Positions 49,612-62,521 of a stretch of 64,000 bases of DNA are shown one piece after another (the stretch's first letter is position 1; each line of letters begins with the position of its first letter). The stretch lies in NCBI GenBank assembly GCA_015956445.1, contig WIUZ02000017.1, forward strand, positions 186,001-250,000, read 5' to 3'. The position numbers and the translations under genes are program-made. Source of the DNA: Thelephora terrestris (lineage: Eukaryota; Basidiomycota; Agaricomycetes; Thelephorales; Thelephoraceae). The notes beneath the pieces were generated by a model, which was given only the letters and a program-made list of their open reading frames with translations, was not told where the DNA came from and did not search any database.

Positions 49612-50243
49612 TCACACTGATTCGGCGGGCCCATCTGATGATCTGGTAAAAATTTGGTCATTCGTACGGCAAACCAAACACGCACCGTCACTGGCAGCTC
49701 CGGTATCGGGTGCTGTGATAGTGTTCGAAGGGACAATGGTGTTGGAAGACGTGTTGGAAGGCATGTTGGAAGACGTGTTGGAAGGCGTGTCGGAAGGCGT
49801 GGAAAGGGCGTGGATGGGAATACCGTGCGCGCGCATCCGGGACCTGATTTGGCCAATGCAGGAGTCCGCCAACGAGAGCAGGCGGCCCGCATTCTCTACC
49901 CGCTCTGAATATACTACAATATCTAATAGCGCCTGGGAAAGTAGTTGGCTGGCCTCGGTAGACTCGAGAGCTACTTTTTCGCGAAGGCGCCTTGCGTTGG
50001 TGAGAATCTGTTTTGCAGCTGCGACTTGCTCGGTTGAGGTGGGTGACAAAATCAAATTTCCTGAAGGCTGCCGAGTCCGAGTTAGCAAAAGTCTGAACGC
50101 TAAAAAAATAGCCATACCGGAATTTGAGCATCAAGGAGACGCAGTTGCTCAATAATGTGAGATAGGGTGAGTGATGTTGGGTGTGACATTGGGGCGGAAG
50201 TTGAGTTGTGGTCTTGCATCGGTCCCACGCTGGGACCAGACAT
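49612..50243 (-). CDS. Small helical protein with PSNT repeats, unknown function
   Basis: Two exons (50243-50118 and 50067-49612) join in phase to 193 residues. The first ATG after an upstream stop is at 50243; ATGs at 50204 and 50189 are alternatives. The middle part (IIEQLRLLDAQIP to SLADSCIGQIRSRM) is amphipathic and mostly helical. The C-terminal third has repeats of four residues (PSNT/PSNTSSN) from a 12-bp DNA repeat at 49739-49801. One CxxC (CLVC) occurs near the end. I do not recognise a family. It is transcribed away from the Plavaka gene over an 87-bp gap, which suggests that it may belong to the same mobile unit. Confidence 0.6.
49739..49801 (-). repeat. 12-bp tandem repeat within the small gene
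   Basis: About five units of GTGTTGGAAGRC (plus strand) repeat head to tail and encode the PSNT repeats on the minus strand. Units differ by one or two bases. Confidence 0.8.
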
Positions 50244-50330
50244 TTCATGATCGTGATCTTCCACATCCCCTCCACGTCTCCATCAGTCCCCAGCCTCAAG
50301 GTCTCAACGCTCATCGCTCAACTTACCTCA
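50244..50330. promoter_or_regulatory. Very short divergent intergenic, small gene / Plavaka transposase
   Basis: Only 87 bp separate the two proposed start codons, so the promoters must overlap the genes. Both ATG choices could be off by some codons. Confidence 0.35.
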
Positions 50331-53300
50331 ATGGCTGGCTCAACAGCCAGCACATCTTTCACCCTCGATGGCCAATGCCCTTCGTGCCTCAAGCGGTTCG
50401 AAAACGACAATTCCGTCCTGCGCCACATGAATAGCCAGAGGACTTCGTGTATGTCGTGGTTTGACTTCATGGAATCCATCCCCCCCCCCATTCAGCGTGT
50501 CTCTTCTGACACTGGACCCAATCACACCTCACGCAACGACAATTCTTCTGGTTCTGACGAGCTCATGGATGACGATGAGGCCATCAGCAATCCAACCGTC
50601 GCGCGTTACGAAGACGTCCATCCTAACATCCCTCAAGTTCTCGGGACCGGTGCAGGGTTCATCGACATCTTCAACTCCGACCGCCACGCAGAGAAGAGGA
50701 AGCAAAATCTATACCACCCGTTCTCCTCCAAGATGGAATGGGGCCTTGCCTCATGGTTGTCACGCTCTGGCCTCTCGATGAGAGCCATTGATGACTTTTT
50801 AGCATTACCAATTGTACGTACTACGAATAGTGCAGCTGGCCCCTTACTGATGAAACGTCAAGATCCAGCAACTTTCGCTTTCCTTCACAGCTGCGAAAAC
50901 GCTCCGCAGCCGCATGGAAGACCTCCCGAAGGCGCCCACCTGGAAGATGCAGCCGGTCTCTCTGAACGGATATAAAACGGCAAAACCGGTTGTTCTCTTC
51001 TATCGTGATCCGCTCGAGATCATTCAAACCCTCCTTCGGAACCCGATTTTCGAAGGGAAGTGGGCATTTACCTCTCGACGAGTCTATCAGGATTCCGACC
51101 GACAGAACCGCCTCTACGGCGATTGGATGACAAGCGATGGGGCGTGGTCGGCACAAGTAAGTAATCTCTTTGTCCCTCTTCTCATGAAAACGAGCTAACC
51201 ATACTCGCTAGTCCGCTCTCCCAGAAGGTGGAACCCTCCTCGGCATAACCCTCTCTTCTGACAAAACCAACATTTCGATTGCAACTGGCGACCGGGTCGC
51301 GCACCCCCTCCTCCTCACGCTTGCGAACCTCTCTATGGGCGTTCGAATGAAGTCGACACATCACGCCCTCCCCCTGATCGCTCTACTCCCCTGTCCCAGA
51401 TTCATCGGTCTCAAAAAGTCACTCCACGGCGTTATGGAAAATCGACTTGTTCATCACTGCCTTGATCTCGTCTCCGAACCATTGAAGCAGGCATCCGCGA
51501 ACGGTGCTCTCATGTCTGATTCGCTCGGCCGCATTCGTTGCTGTTTCACCCCAATCATCGCGTACATCGTTGACACGCCCGAAGCAGCGGTCATTGCTGG
51601 CGTCGGGGGGAAAACTTCTCACCTAACCCTCGCATCATACAAAACGTTTGGGGATCATTTCCGTCACCCGACTCGCTTAGGATCTGTCACCCTTTCCCAA
51701 ATCGGTTCCATCTCAAACGACGTTGATCCCTGGGACCTCGAGTTGTATGCCAAGGAGGCCCAGCAACGTTTCAGGCTCAACGGCGTCCATCTTCCCTTCT
51801 GGCGAAATTGGTCCCTGCCCGACGGTACGATCGCCGAACCGAGTCAGTTCCTGACTCCCGAACCTCTCCACCATTGGCACAAGCAGTTTTGGGATCATGA
51901 CGCCAAGTGGTCCATCCGTGCTGTTGGAAGCGAAGAAATCGACTTCCGTTTCTCTCTGTTGCAACCTTGTGTCGGCTTTCGACACTTCAAAGTCGGCATC
52001 TCCTCACTCAAACAGGTCACTGGCCGCGACCACCGCAACGTCCAACGTTACCTCATTCCGATTATTGCCGACGCCGCCCCAAAGGATTTTGTTCGCTGCA
52101 TCAGAGCGCTCGCTGATTTTCGCTACCTCGCTCAGTCACGATCGATCGACAGTCGCACCATTGCAGAAATATCCGACGCACTCCACATCTTCCATCAAAA
52201 AAAACAATCCATTCTCGACGCCGGAGCAAGGGTTGGAAAGGGAAACAAACCGATCGAGAACTTCTTCATTCCCAAGCTTGAATTCTTCCACAGTGTTGTC
52301 ATGAGCATCAAGTGGTCCGGAGCCCCCATCCAGTGGTCTGCTGACCCAACAGAGCGCGCCCATATCGATGTCATCAAGATCCCCTCCGAGAATACCAATA
52401 ACGGCCAGTATGGCCCTCAAATCTGTCAATACCTTGATCGCGAAGAGAAGGGACGCCTCTTCGACCTCGCGACGGCCATCTGCGACGCTGGAGGTGATTT
52501 GGAATCCATTCTATATGGCTCAGCTGGCAACCAAGCCGATGATGGAAATGTGGAATTGGATGACGAGTTAAATGTGGGTTGGATCGAGGAGCTCGAAACC
52601 GTTGCCACTGCCTGTGGCCCATCTCGCAAGCAAGTTAACCTGTTCGCAATCGCTGACGCCTTGGTCACGCGCGTTATGTTGGAAGGATTCACAAGCATCC
52701 CACGACCACTGCGCACCTTCTCGACTCCCTGGGCCGCGTTCAACGTCAACCGAAAGCCGGACATCCCCCGGATCTCTATCAACGCTCTCGCCGAAATCTA
52801 CAGACTGCCGGATCTTCGCCCAGCCCTCCTCGACTTCTCCCAGCGTCTCGGCAATCCCTCATCTCATCACATCGGTGGACGACGAGGGACTCACACCGAT
52901 ACACAGCTTCCTTTCACCGACGTAATGGTGTGGTACTCACTTCGCATGCAGACATTTTCGGTGGACGACGACTCGGTCACGCTTCCTCGACGCCTCAATG
53001 CGATACCTCCCTGTGACTCGTGGGCCCTTGGACGATATGACACCGCGCTATTTGTTCACGACGAAGCAAGTCCTGCACTTTCGCCGGACGTCGGGTTTGC
53101 TGGTAAGCTCATATGTATTACCTACCCACCGCAACCGTTGATTTCCTGTCCAGGATATGACATTGCCCAGATCCGACTCATCCTCCACCCGATCTGGAAC
53201 CGGGAGATTTCCAACGCGCCGTCATACTTGGTGTACGCTCAAAGGTTTGATATCATCCCTCAACCCACCGCCGCCCCTCCTACTCGTTCCGCAATCCCTG

Positions 53301-53536
53301 ATCCCATCACCGGCCTCTACATCGTCAAACGAGCGCTTCGCGCGGACAGGTCACGCATCGGTGACATCCTTCCCCTCACTCATTGCCGCATGCCCATCCA
53401 GCTCGTTCCCCGGTTCGGCACAGAGGCGGATGCCCGACTTACCAGTAGCAACAGCATGGAGTGGAGTAAGGAGTTCTTTCTAAACGCGTATTTCGATAAA
53501 GACATATTTCAGTATTTACGAAGCTCTCGTCCGTAG
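50331..53536 (+). CDS. Plavaka-type (DUF6830) transposase, apparently intact
   Basis: Exons 50331-50813, 50863-51156 and 51212-53536 join in phase. A 51-nt GT-AG segment at about 53103-53153 is probably a further intron, giving 1,016 residues. The N-terminus has a C2HC finger (CPSCLKRFENDNSVLRHMN then SC). The core has LGITLSSDKTNIS, with the first catalytic-type Asp, AHPLLLTLANLSM, VIAGVGGKTSHLTLASYKTFGD, LTPEPLHHWHKQFWDHDAKW, GISSLKQVTGRDHRNVQRYL and WSADPTERAHID. These are the hallmarks of Plavaka elements, cut-and-paste DNA transposons of the CMC group abundant in basidiomycetes. I found no stop or frameshift. Terminal inverted repeats and target duplication were not identified, so mobility is unproven. 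Confidence 0.9.
50331..53536 (+). mobile_element. Plavaka-family DNA transposon, coding core (ends not located)
   Basis: The transposase marks a class II element. Its limits are not known; they lie somewhere between about 47.1 and 54.8 kb if the two minus-strand genes next to it are cargo, or close to 50.2 and 53.7 kb if not. I compared flanks by eye for matching inverted ends and found none convincing. Confidence 0.65.
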
Positions 53537-53708
53537 TCGCCAATCATCATTTAGCCTGTAACTGCTTGAAATCCCACAATAAATCTGTTTTCGTGTCACT
53601 CTTGCCGCATTTAACTTTAATTTTTCAAAGACTCTACAGAACCACAGTAAATATAAAATTTCCATCCAGCAACCCAGCGCTCCAGCACCTCAGAATATGA
53701 CCCCAGTA

Positions 53709-54470
53709 TCACAGCCCCTCAGCAGTTTCGGGGACCGTGGCCAGATGCTGGAAATCACGCGCAGCGCCACAGCCGTGACAGCGCGCGATCGGTTTTGCTG
53801 ATGCACGTACATAAATGGGACAAAACGGTACATGGGCAGAATTCAGAGGATTCAAGTGCTCAAAGTAGCGTGTACTGGTGCCGTAGCTTGCCTGATTGAT
53901 GGAATGAACACTCAGGCAGTCATCAGCCCAGCGGTGAAGAAAAACTTCTGCACTGAACCCCGCAGGAGGCGACCCACTGTAATCCGGATCATCGAGCACC
54001 GTCTCACAATTCCGCCCGCGAATTTCCCACACATTCAGTTCCGTTCACTTTCAGCTTCGAAATGGGTTTGGATTGGACTGTCGTACACCACAATCGTTTG
54101 ATAGATCGTAGCGTGAGGAGCAACGTAAACTCGACTTGGTGACGGTATTTTGTGTGGGATACATACACACCGAGGTTTTTCCCTGCTAGGGCCTGGGCCA
54201 GCGGTTGAAGGGTAATTGCATCGGACAGGGGTTTACGCCACAGTTCTGACTTGAACGCAGCGGCCGTACCCCGGAGAAAAGATTATGGGGATAGAGGGCC
54301 CTGACATGAGACGCAGCAACGTTGCCGAGCGCCGTGTCAAGTGTAACGTTCGACAACTGGAATGCTGCGCCTGTGATAACCCAGCCGCTGAGCAAAGGCA
54401 TTCCTTTCCCAGCCACCGCGATAAAGACACCACGCTGAACACTTACTTTATTTTTAAAAACACCGCCCCG
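53709..54470 (-). pseudogene. Unrecognised minus-strand gene or remnant with a frame break
   Basis: Three open stretches read in order on the minus strand. About 54470-54265 gives GVFIAVAGKGMPLLSGWVIT. About 54215-54030 gives LQPLAQALAGKNLGV, then YVAPHATIYQTIVVYDSPIQ. From 54035 to the stop at 53709 it gives VWEIRGRNCETVLDDPDYSG, HRWADDCLSVHSINQASYG and a CxxC-like end. Between the second and third the frame shifts by one base at about 54030 with no splice sites, and joining the first two halves of the middle piece needs an intron of only 32 nt. I do not recognise the family. The residues look coding, so a recently broken gene is likely; sequencing error is the alternative. Confidence 0.4.
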
Positions 54471-54526
54471 ATAGGTGTACCGTGTAAGTATGACACGCCG
54501 TGCGTTTTCTCGTCTATGTGATCCGA

Positions 54527-54614
54527 TGGACCTCCGAGGCGGGTTGCCGATCCTAGGTAGCCCTTTTTGTTCAGCCTATTCGGCTCCATATCGGAATGAG
54601 CTATCGGAGGTCCA
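54527..54614. repeat. 11-bp perfect inverted repeat with 66-nt spacer
   Basis: TGGACCTCCGA at 54527-54537 is matched by TCGGAGGTCCA at 54604-54614. The spacer holds further short CGGA/TCCG words. The size suits a small hairpin or the remains of a miniature inverted-repeat element; no target duplication was found. Confidence 0.65.
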
Positions 54615-54904
54615 GGACATAGGCTGACATAGGGCGTCATGCCGTCGGAAAAGTCCTGGCTAGTGCTGGTCGTCAGCTTTAACGTTCAACGATCGGACGT
54701 TCAAGTTCCTAGGAGTCATCAAGCGCATGAAGTGTAAGTATACTCTTCTTCCGCAGAAAAGGAAATGACGGGACTTCGGGCCCGAGTTGCGTTCGTGAAT
54801 TCGACTTGATTCATTTCTTCGTCAAAGTCTCGCAACGTTGGATACTGTACAGGTGTTGATACGGTACAACATCCACTTGTTCTCGGCCCGTCTTCTCTTC
54901 TGTC

Positions 54905-56717
<1,813 letters not shown>

Positions 56718-57522
56718 ATGTCACGCTCCTCTTTCCTCGTCTCATCTGGACTGATGTTACGTCCGTCATTAGCTACACGCATACTAACTCTGCATGCTAT
56801 CCCAAAACCTTTGGCTCTCCGGAATTTCAATGTCCTTTCGCCACTCGTACGACGCACACCACCAACACCACATCGAACACGACGGTCGGTAGCCACAGCC
56901 GTAACCGAAACCGCCGGACCCCAGCACTCTATCCTGATCCATGCTCCCGTCCTGAAGGACATCGAAGACTCGGATTACGATGCGGATTTGATACCTCCAG
57001 AAGAGGCCAAGCTGGGAATTTCCCAGAGAGCTGCTGAGGTACGTCTCCCATCTTCAATCCCCGGTCCGATTCGCCCCTTCCGAATTTGCTTCCGTTCCGC
57101 TCCTGAACGCCTGCGCTGATAGTCCACCTACATTCTTGTTCCTTTACTTAGCAACTGCAAGCGATATCGCAGCGAGAGAAGAACCCCGAGGCGGCCCTGA
57201 GAGTAACCATAGAGTCTGGAGGATGCCACGGGTACCAATACAAAATGGAACTCTCGAAATGTCCTCTCCCGGATGATTAGTAAGGTCCTCGACCTCTGAT
57301 TACAAGCATCCAAATCTGAAACATATCCCGCGCAGTGTATTCTCGCACTCCACCATCAAGCCCTCCAATATCGTCGTGGACGCAGTTTCGATGTCGCTGC
57401 TCAAAGGTTCTACAATTGACTTTGTCACTGAGATGATCGGGAGCAGCTTTCGAGTCGTGGAGAATCCTCAATCCAAGGGCTCTGGATGCGGGTGTGGTGT
57501 CAGTTGGGAGCTCAAGTTATAG
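56718..57522 (+). CDS. ISA2: Mitochondrial iron-sulfur cluster assembly protein Isa2
   Basis: Three exons (56718-57038, 57152-57279, 57336-57522) join in phase to 211 residues. Isa2 acts late in mitochondrial Fe-S assembly, with Isa1 and Iba57, to make [4Fe-4S] clusters for aconitase and radical-SAM enzymes. The N-terminus is an Arg/Ser/Leu-rich presequence. The A-type domain has ALRVTIESGGCHGYQYKMEL with the first conserved Cys, VFSHSTIKPSNIVVDAVSM and FRVVENPQSKGSGCGCGVSW with the paired cysteines. All three cluster-ligand cysteines are present. The long intron 1 (113 nt) contains no obvious feature. Confidence 0.95.
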
Positions 57523-57620
57523 TCAAGAGCGTTAGATTTGTACACTCCATACCGCATACCCGTATTGTAAATACACGTAATCACCATTCCAGCAGATAAT
57601 TATGGATGTACTTTGTGGAC

Positions 57621-59647
57621 TCAAAAAGTACTGGTTATGGGCTTGCCACCTTGATGGTTGAGTATCGCGGTTTGAGCCGACTCGGGCGTGCGGATAACAC
57701 GGTCTGGATACCTGATGGTTGTTAGCTTGAATGGCCAGGTGTTGTCAAAGACAGCAGCTACCTTCCCCTAATCCTCGCCAAGAGGTCTGGCTCGCAAATC
57801 TGATCCGTGCCTAACTGGTTGCCCAATGTGAGCCACCTAGGACGACGATTAGGTTTGCGAAAAATGCGTAGGTGGGAGTCATTGCATACCCTGGACGTGT
57901 GTTGTGTTTCCTCCCAAAAATCTCAACTTTCCTACCTCCAGGACACATCCTCTCGATGAGCTCGTACACCTCATCCGGCTTTCGGCTAGTCTCTCGAACT
58001 TCCGAAACCACGACGTCGGTATCAATGCCCCTGTTTACCCAAGAAGGGAACTTCAGGTTGCCCTCCTCATCGTGAACCGTCTTGACTCCGACGAGCATAT
58101 GTTCTTTGGTGTGATTGAGCCAGTGCCCCGTCCGCCCAGTACGTATCAGTCGCTGGAGCTGTGATAAATATGGTTAATCGGAGCAAATATCGATCTAGAT
58201 TGTGACGGGCTCTACCTGGTTAATCTTCACCCAAATCAACTCGTCCACCCGGGTGTACCCCCACACCCGCATACACTCTCGCCCGACCTCCATGGCTCGA
58301 CCGGTGACCCAGAGGAAGAGCAGACCTTCGTCTTGGAGCGAGGGAATCGGCATCCCTCGCATTTCATCGTCAGTCATCGTACCGTAGGGTAACTGACATC
58401 CTGTCGGTCAGGTCGCCCACCGTCAGGAACGAAGGATATTGCACGTACACTCATGTGAATATCCCAAGGAGGGTCTGCGAGAATAACATGAAACTTCCCA
58501 AGAACAGAGTAATCAAATCGCCTCAAATCACAATTCAGCCATTGTGGGGGAAGCTGCGAGTAGAGGTCATCAGTATGGGCTTTTCGGGGAGAGAAGTTCC
58601 CCACCGGTGGGTTCTCTTTCCCTAGTGGACCCGTTCCAATCTCCAACCTATATGGCTTCCTCCTTCCTCGTGTGCTGTTCCTCCATGCCTGGGCTTCCTG
58701 AGAACCACCGTCGCATTCATCATAGTCCACCTCGTAATGAAGGTACCGACAGGGCGCCTTCTCTTTCCCTCTTCCACCTGCCCCCAGACCAGAAGGTAGA
58801 GAAACGGCTCCGACAGGACGCGGAAGTTGCGCAGAGGGTAAAGGAGGGATCGAGGGCGACTGAGCGTATGTCGGTTCGGAATAGCATGTATTGAGGTATG
58901 AGCAATGACCGAGGGATATGTCTGTGTGGGGGCGGATGAGAGGACGGAAGTGGACTCTTTCGCAGGGGGTTAATGTCAGGCTAGGACTTTCGTGCGGCAG
59001 GGTGGAACGTTGCGCCTGTATGCAGTCCGCCTTGGTCACATGAGCGCAGATGGGCTCAAAACTCCCGTTGAGGGAACGACGCTGAAAGTACGTGAGGAAC
59101 CTATACGGAGGATGTGCTTCGATAGAGGTATTACCTGTTCAGCCAAAAGCCTGCCCTTGGCAGTCGGTTTCTGGAGGATTTCGTAGATTTCTTTCATCTC
59201 TTCGCTCAGATTACTGAGGGAGGAAGCAGTGGGCTTCGGGGGACGTATTTCTTCTTCCTCCAACGAGGACTGACCATGCTCCGAGCCTTCTTGAGATTCC
59301 GCTTCTTCGTCCACTGGTCGTTTCCGCTTCTTTGGGTTAGCCAAGCTGTTGCTGCCATCATACGGAACCTGAATTAGTTTCTTAACCAGGACAACGTTCA
59401 TGACCACGACGCCAGAGGCATTTTTGAGCAATGTAATGCCCCCATGTTCCCAGCCTTGCGGTTGTGAGAGAGACTCTAGTATCGCCTCGAATCGGTGTAA
59501 CTCGTGAAGCCGAAGGAGCGGAGCCTTGCGAGAGGAAGCGATTAGACGGCCGAGGAGATTGAGAGAGGATATCGGTGTCGTCGCGGCTCTAGAAGAGAAT
59601 AGAGAACGAATGGCAGAAGATATTTCTGGTAGCAGAGGGTCTGCCAT
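57621..59647 (-). CDS. IME4: mRNA N6-adenosine methyltransferase, METTL3/IME4 family
   Basis: The product is the catalytic subunit that writes m6A in mRNA with S-adenosylmethionine; in yeast Ime4 promotes meiosis. Start 59647 ([15 protein letters not shown]). The N-terminal exon (to about 59130) is helical with a basic nuclear signal ([12 protein letters not shown]). The segment [15 protein letters not shown] resembles the zinc-finger-linker region of METTL3. The MT-A70 domain has [19 protein letters not shown], the catalytic ADPPWDIHM (DPPW), [62 protein letters not shown] and [11 protein letters not shown], ending at 57621. DPPW and the [11 protein letters not shown] loop are intact, so activity is expected. 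About five introns. Divergent from the MBF-type factor gene. Confidence 0.94.
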
Positions 59648-59860
59648 CCGTTACGTAGTTGAGAAAGTGGCAACTGGGTGTTACCCCCTATCGGGACCAC
59701 AGCCGAGCGAGCCGTGTTGAGCGTGAAGGTGATCGTCTCTCCCCGACTCCCATGTCCTAGGACTCAAACACAACACGACCCGCCGCAGAACCAGCGCTGC
59801 GTTATTTCTCGCGCCGCACGCGTTCCATCATATTTTTTAACTCAGAACCGGCGAGGCAAG
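59648..59860. promoter_or_regulatory. Divergent intergenic, IME4 / MBF-type transcription factor
   Basis: 213 bp lie between the start codons. I did not see a clear MCB (ACGCGT) word; CACGCG occurs near 59818 (…CGCACGCGTTCC), which does include ACGCGT at about 59818-59823 and could let the MBF-type product bind its own promoter. This is inference from one 6-mer. Confidence 0.45.
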
Positions 59861-62299
59861 ATGCCAGACAACCAGATATTCAAGGTGCGAACCGTCGGGT
59901 GCTCTCAAGCTCAAACCAGACTAATTCTGAACTCCCTAGGCCACATACAGTGGCATCCCTGTATATGAGATGTACGCACGGTCTCTTTCTTTTGTCCTTT
60001 CGAGGGAGCACGGTCGTGGTTGTTGACTTTGCTCTCGCGTGGCTCAGGATGTGCAACGGTGTAGCAGTCATGCGCCGTCGCTCGGATTCGTGGCTTAACG
60101 CGACCCAAATACTCAAGGTAGCAAATTTCGACAAACCTCAACGAACCAGGATTCTGGAGCGGGAGATTCAGAAAGGAGAGCACGAGAAGGTCCAGGGAGG
60201 GTACGGGAAGTATCAAGGTGCTATCAACCGTGACCGGTCTTCGGAAAATGTTGGACTGACTCGGCATCTTGGATCTCAGGTACTTGGATACCTTTGGAGC
60301 GCGGTGTCTCCCTCTGTAAACAATACCACTGCGACAACCTACTTCGCCCGATCCTCGAATTTAGCCCCGATTCTAAAAGCCCCCCACCCGCCCCCAAGCA
60401 TGTCGCCGCCCCAACTACGAAGCAACCCCGCCGCGGACAGCAACAGCCGCAACCAGAACCTCCCGTAACAGCACGCGCCACTCGTTCGTCTCGTAAACAA
60501 CAGAACGAAGAATCCGACATCGAGACACTCTCAGACCGAGGCTCTGTGGATGGGTCATTACCCCCCACCCCATCGGACGTCGCCTCCTCCAGCTCCCGAA
60601 CTCCTTCCCCAATTGGTAGCAATGCAGGCTATGATTCCGGGGATATGCCAGACTCTCCACGGTCTCGGAGGCGAAAATCTAGACGCCAGCATCATGGTGA
60701 CACTCCGCCCTCCAATATAGGTGGTCCAGCGGAATACGCTGACCAGATTTTGGAATACTTTATCTCGGACACCAACCAGATCCCCCCTGTACTTATCACA
60801 CCTCCACAAGATTTCGACCCGAACATGGCTATCGATGATGACGGCCATACTCCCTTACATTGGGCTGCGGCTATGGGACGGATCAGGATAGTCAAACTCG
60901 TGCTTTCTGCCGGGGCGGACATCTACAAGGTCAACAGCACCGGCCAGACTCCCCTCATGCGCAGTGTCATGTTTGCAAACAACTATGACGTCCGCAAGTT
61001 TCCTGAACTCTACGAGTTATTGCACCGGTCAACCCTCAATATTGACCATTCTAATCGGACAGTTTTCCACCACATTGTTGATATCGCAATGACAAAGGGC
61101 AAGACGCACGCCGCTCGCTACTACATGGAGACGGTCCTCAATCGATTGTCCGAGTATCCTAAGGAGTTGATGGACATTGTCAACTTCCAGGACGAGGATG
61201 GTGAAACCGCGTTAACCCTTGCCGCGAGGTGCCGGAGCAAACGGCTCGTCAAGCTCCTCCTCGATCATGGAGCCGATCCGAAAATTCTCAACCGGGACGG
61301 AAAAACGGCGGAGGACTACATTCTGGAGGATGAACGGTTCCGGTCCTCCCCTATTCTTCCTTCCCGTGCCAGTTCAATGTCCTTCCGAAACGCTCAGGCG
61401 GCGTATCCACCCAACGGGGCGCCTAGCAACTACGCCTTCGCCCCTGCCAATGGCGATCGAGCCCCACTACATCACTCGAGTACCGCGCAAAGGGCGAGCA
61501 CGAAATGTGTCAATGAGATGGCGGACATGTTGGACAGCCTGGCGGCTTCGTTCGATAACGAACTTCGGGAAAAGGAGCGGAGCATGAATCAGGCCAATGC
61601 CTTGCTCGCTAATATCCAAGGAGAGATTCTTGAGAGTCAGCGCGCGGTTACGCATCTCCAAAATCAAGCTCAGGGTCTCCCTCAAGTCGAGGCCAGACTC
61701 AAGGGGCTAGAAGAAGAGGTTATGACGAAGATGGGAAAACGATATCGACTTGGATGGGAGAAGTGGGTGAAAGACGAGGAGGAACGCGAAAAGCAGGTCA
61801 GGGATACCAACGGCGGTGAAATTCCCTCCATTCCGTCGAGCGCTTCACTCGTGGACGAAGTGGAAGAATCAGTTCCTGGACTCAAGCGTCGGATGATGGA
61901 CAACTCAGATCTCGCTGAGCTTTATGCCAACATCCCGACTGATCCTGAAGTGCTGAAGGAGGAATGCGAGGTGCTGAGGGAGGAGATGGTCCAGCATCGG
62001 AAGCGTCGGAAGGTGGCGTTTGAAGATCTGGTAAAGTTCCAAGCGGAAGCCGGGACGGGTGGCCGGATGTCAGAATATCGGCGATTGATTGGAGCGGGAT
62101 GCGGCCTGCCGCCGTCCGAAGTTGATGGCGTATTGGGTATCTTGGTTGAGGTATGTGTCATCGTTCTCCCGTCTCCGGATCAAGTGTTGATCAACCCTAG
62201 ACGTTGGAGGCGGAAGAACCGAGTCCGGTTGCCACCTGGACTGGGCTAAAGCCGGGAGGGACGGTGGCCTCGACGTCCACCAGCGCGTCACTGGTGTAG
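59861..62299 (+). CDS. MBP1: APSES/KilA-N DNA-binding transcription factor with ankyrin repeats (MBF complex, Mbp1/Res type)
   Basis: Five exons (59861-59884, 59940-59971, 60048-60217, 60280-62150, 62201-62299) join in phase to 731 residues. Mbp1/Res factors bind MCB elements to drive G1/S transcription. The DNA-binding domain spans the first about 100 residues: [51 protein letters not shown]. Residues of about 100-230 are disordered with Pro/Ser/Arg. Ankyrin repeats follow ([54 protein letters not shown]), as in Swi6, Mbp1 and Res2. The C-terminal coiled coil ([20 protein letters not shown] and later) should dimerise with a Swi6-like partner. The APSES domain distinguishes it from Swi6. The gene is complete. 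Confidence 0.95.
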
Positions 62300-62521
62300 C
62301 GGGAGTGTGTATTGTCCTGTTGTAAGTTATGGGGCAGCATAATGGTCAACTGAGAGGATGATTGCGTCTGAGATTGGAACAATAGAATCCGTGATCTAAG
62401 TCACGTGCATTATGGTATCTGTCTTGCCTACACATTCAGTGAAACAGAGCCAGGGCTCTTCTCGACTTTTTTCGTGTACTTTTATCTTTTCTTCCGGCTT
62501 TGTACTCCTACCAACCAGACG
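62300..62521. other. Intergenic between MBP1 and BEM1
   Basis: About 220 bp, containing the 3' end of MBP1 and the BEM1 promoter on the same strand. Pyrimidine-rich before the BEM1 start. No other feature. Confidence 0.4.

Larger units (their letters stand above)
53537..54904. other. Gene-poor flank downstream of the transposase
   Basis: Apart from the frame-broken minus-strand remnant (53709-54470) and the inverted repeat at 54527-54614, I see nothing definite. It starts AT-rich (53570-53660), consistent with the transposase 3' UTR. Confidence 0.4.

Noticed and set aside
49739-49801. 12-bp repeats considered as a CRISPR-like array
   Set aside because: No spacers; it is a coding tandem repeat in a eukaryotic gene.
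59862-60300. Possibility that the gene at 59861 is Swi6 rather than an Mbp1/Res type
   Set aside because: The complete APSES DNA-binding domain is present at the N-terminus across four exons; Swi6 lacks a functional one.
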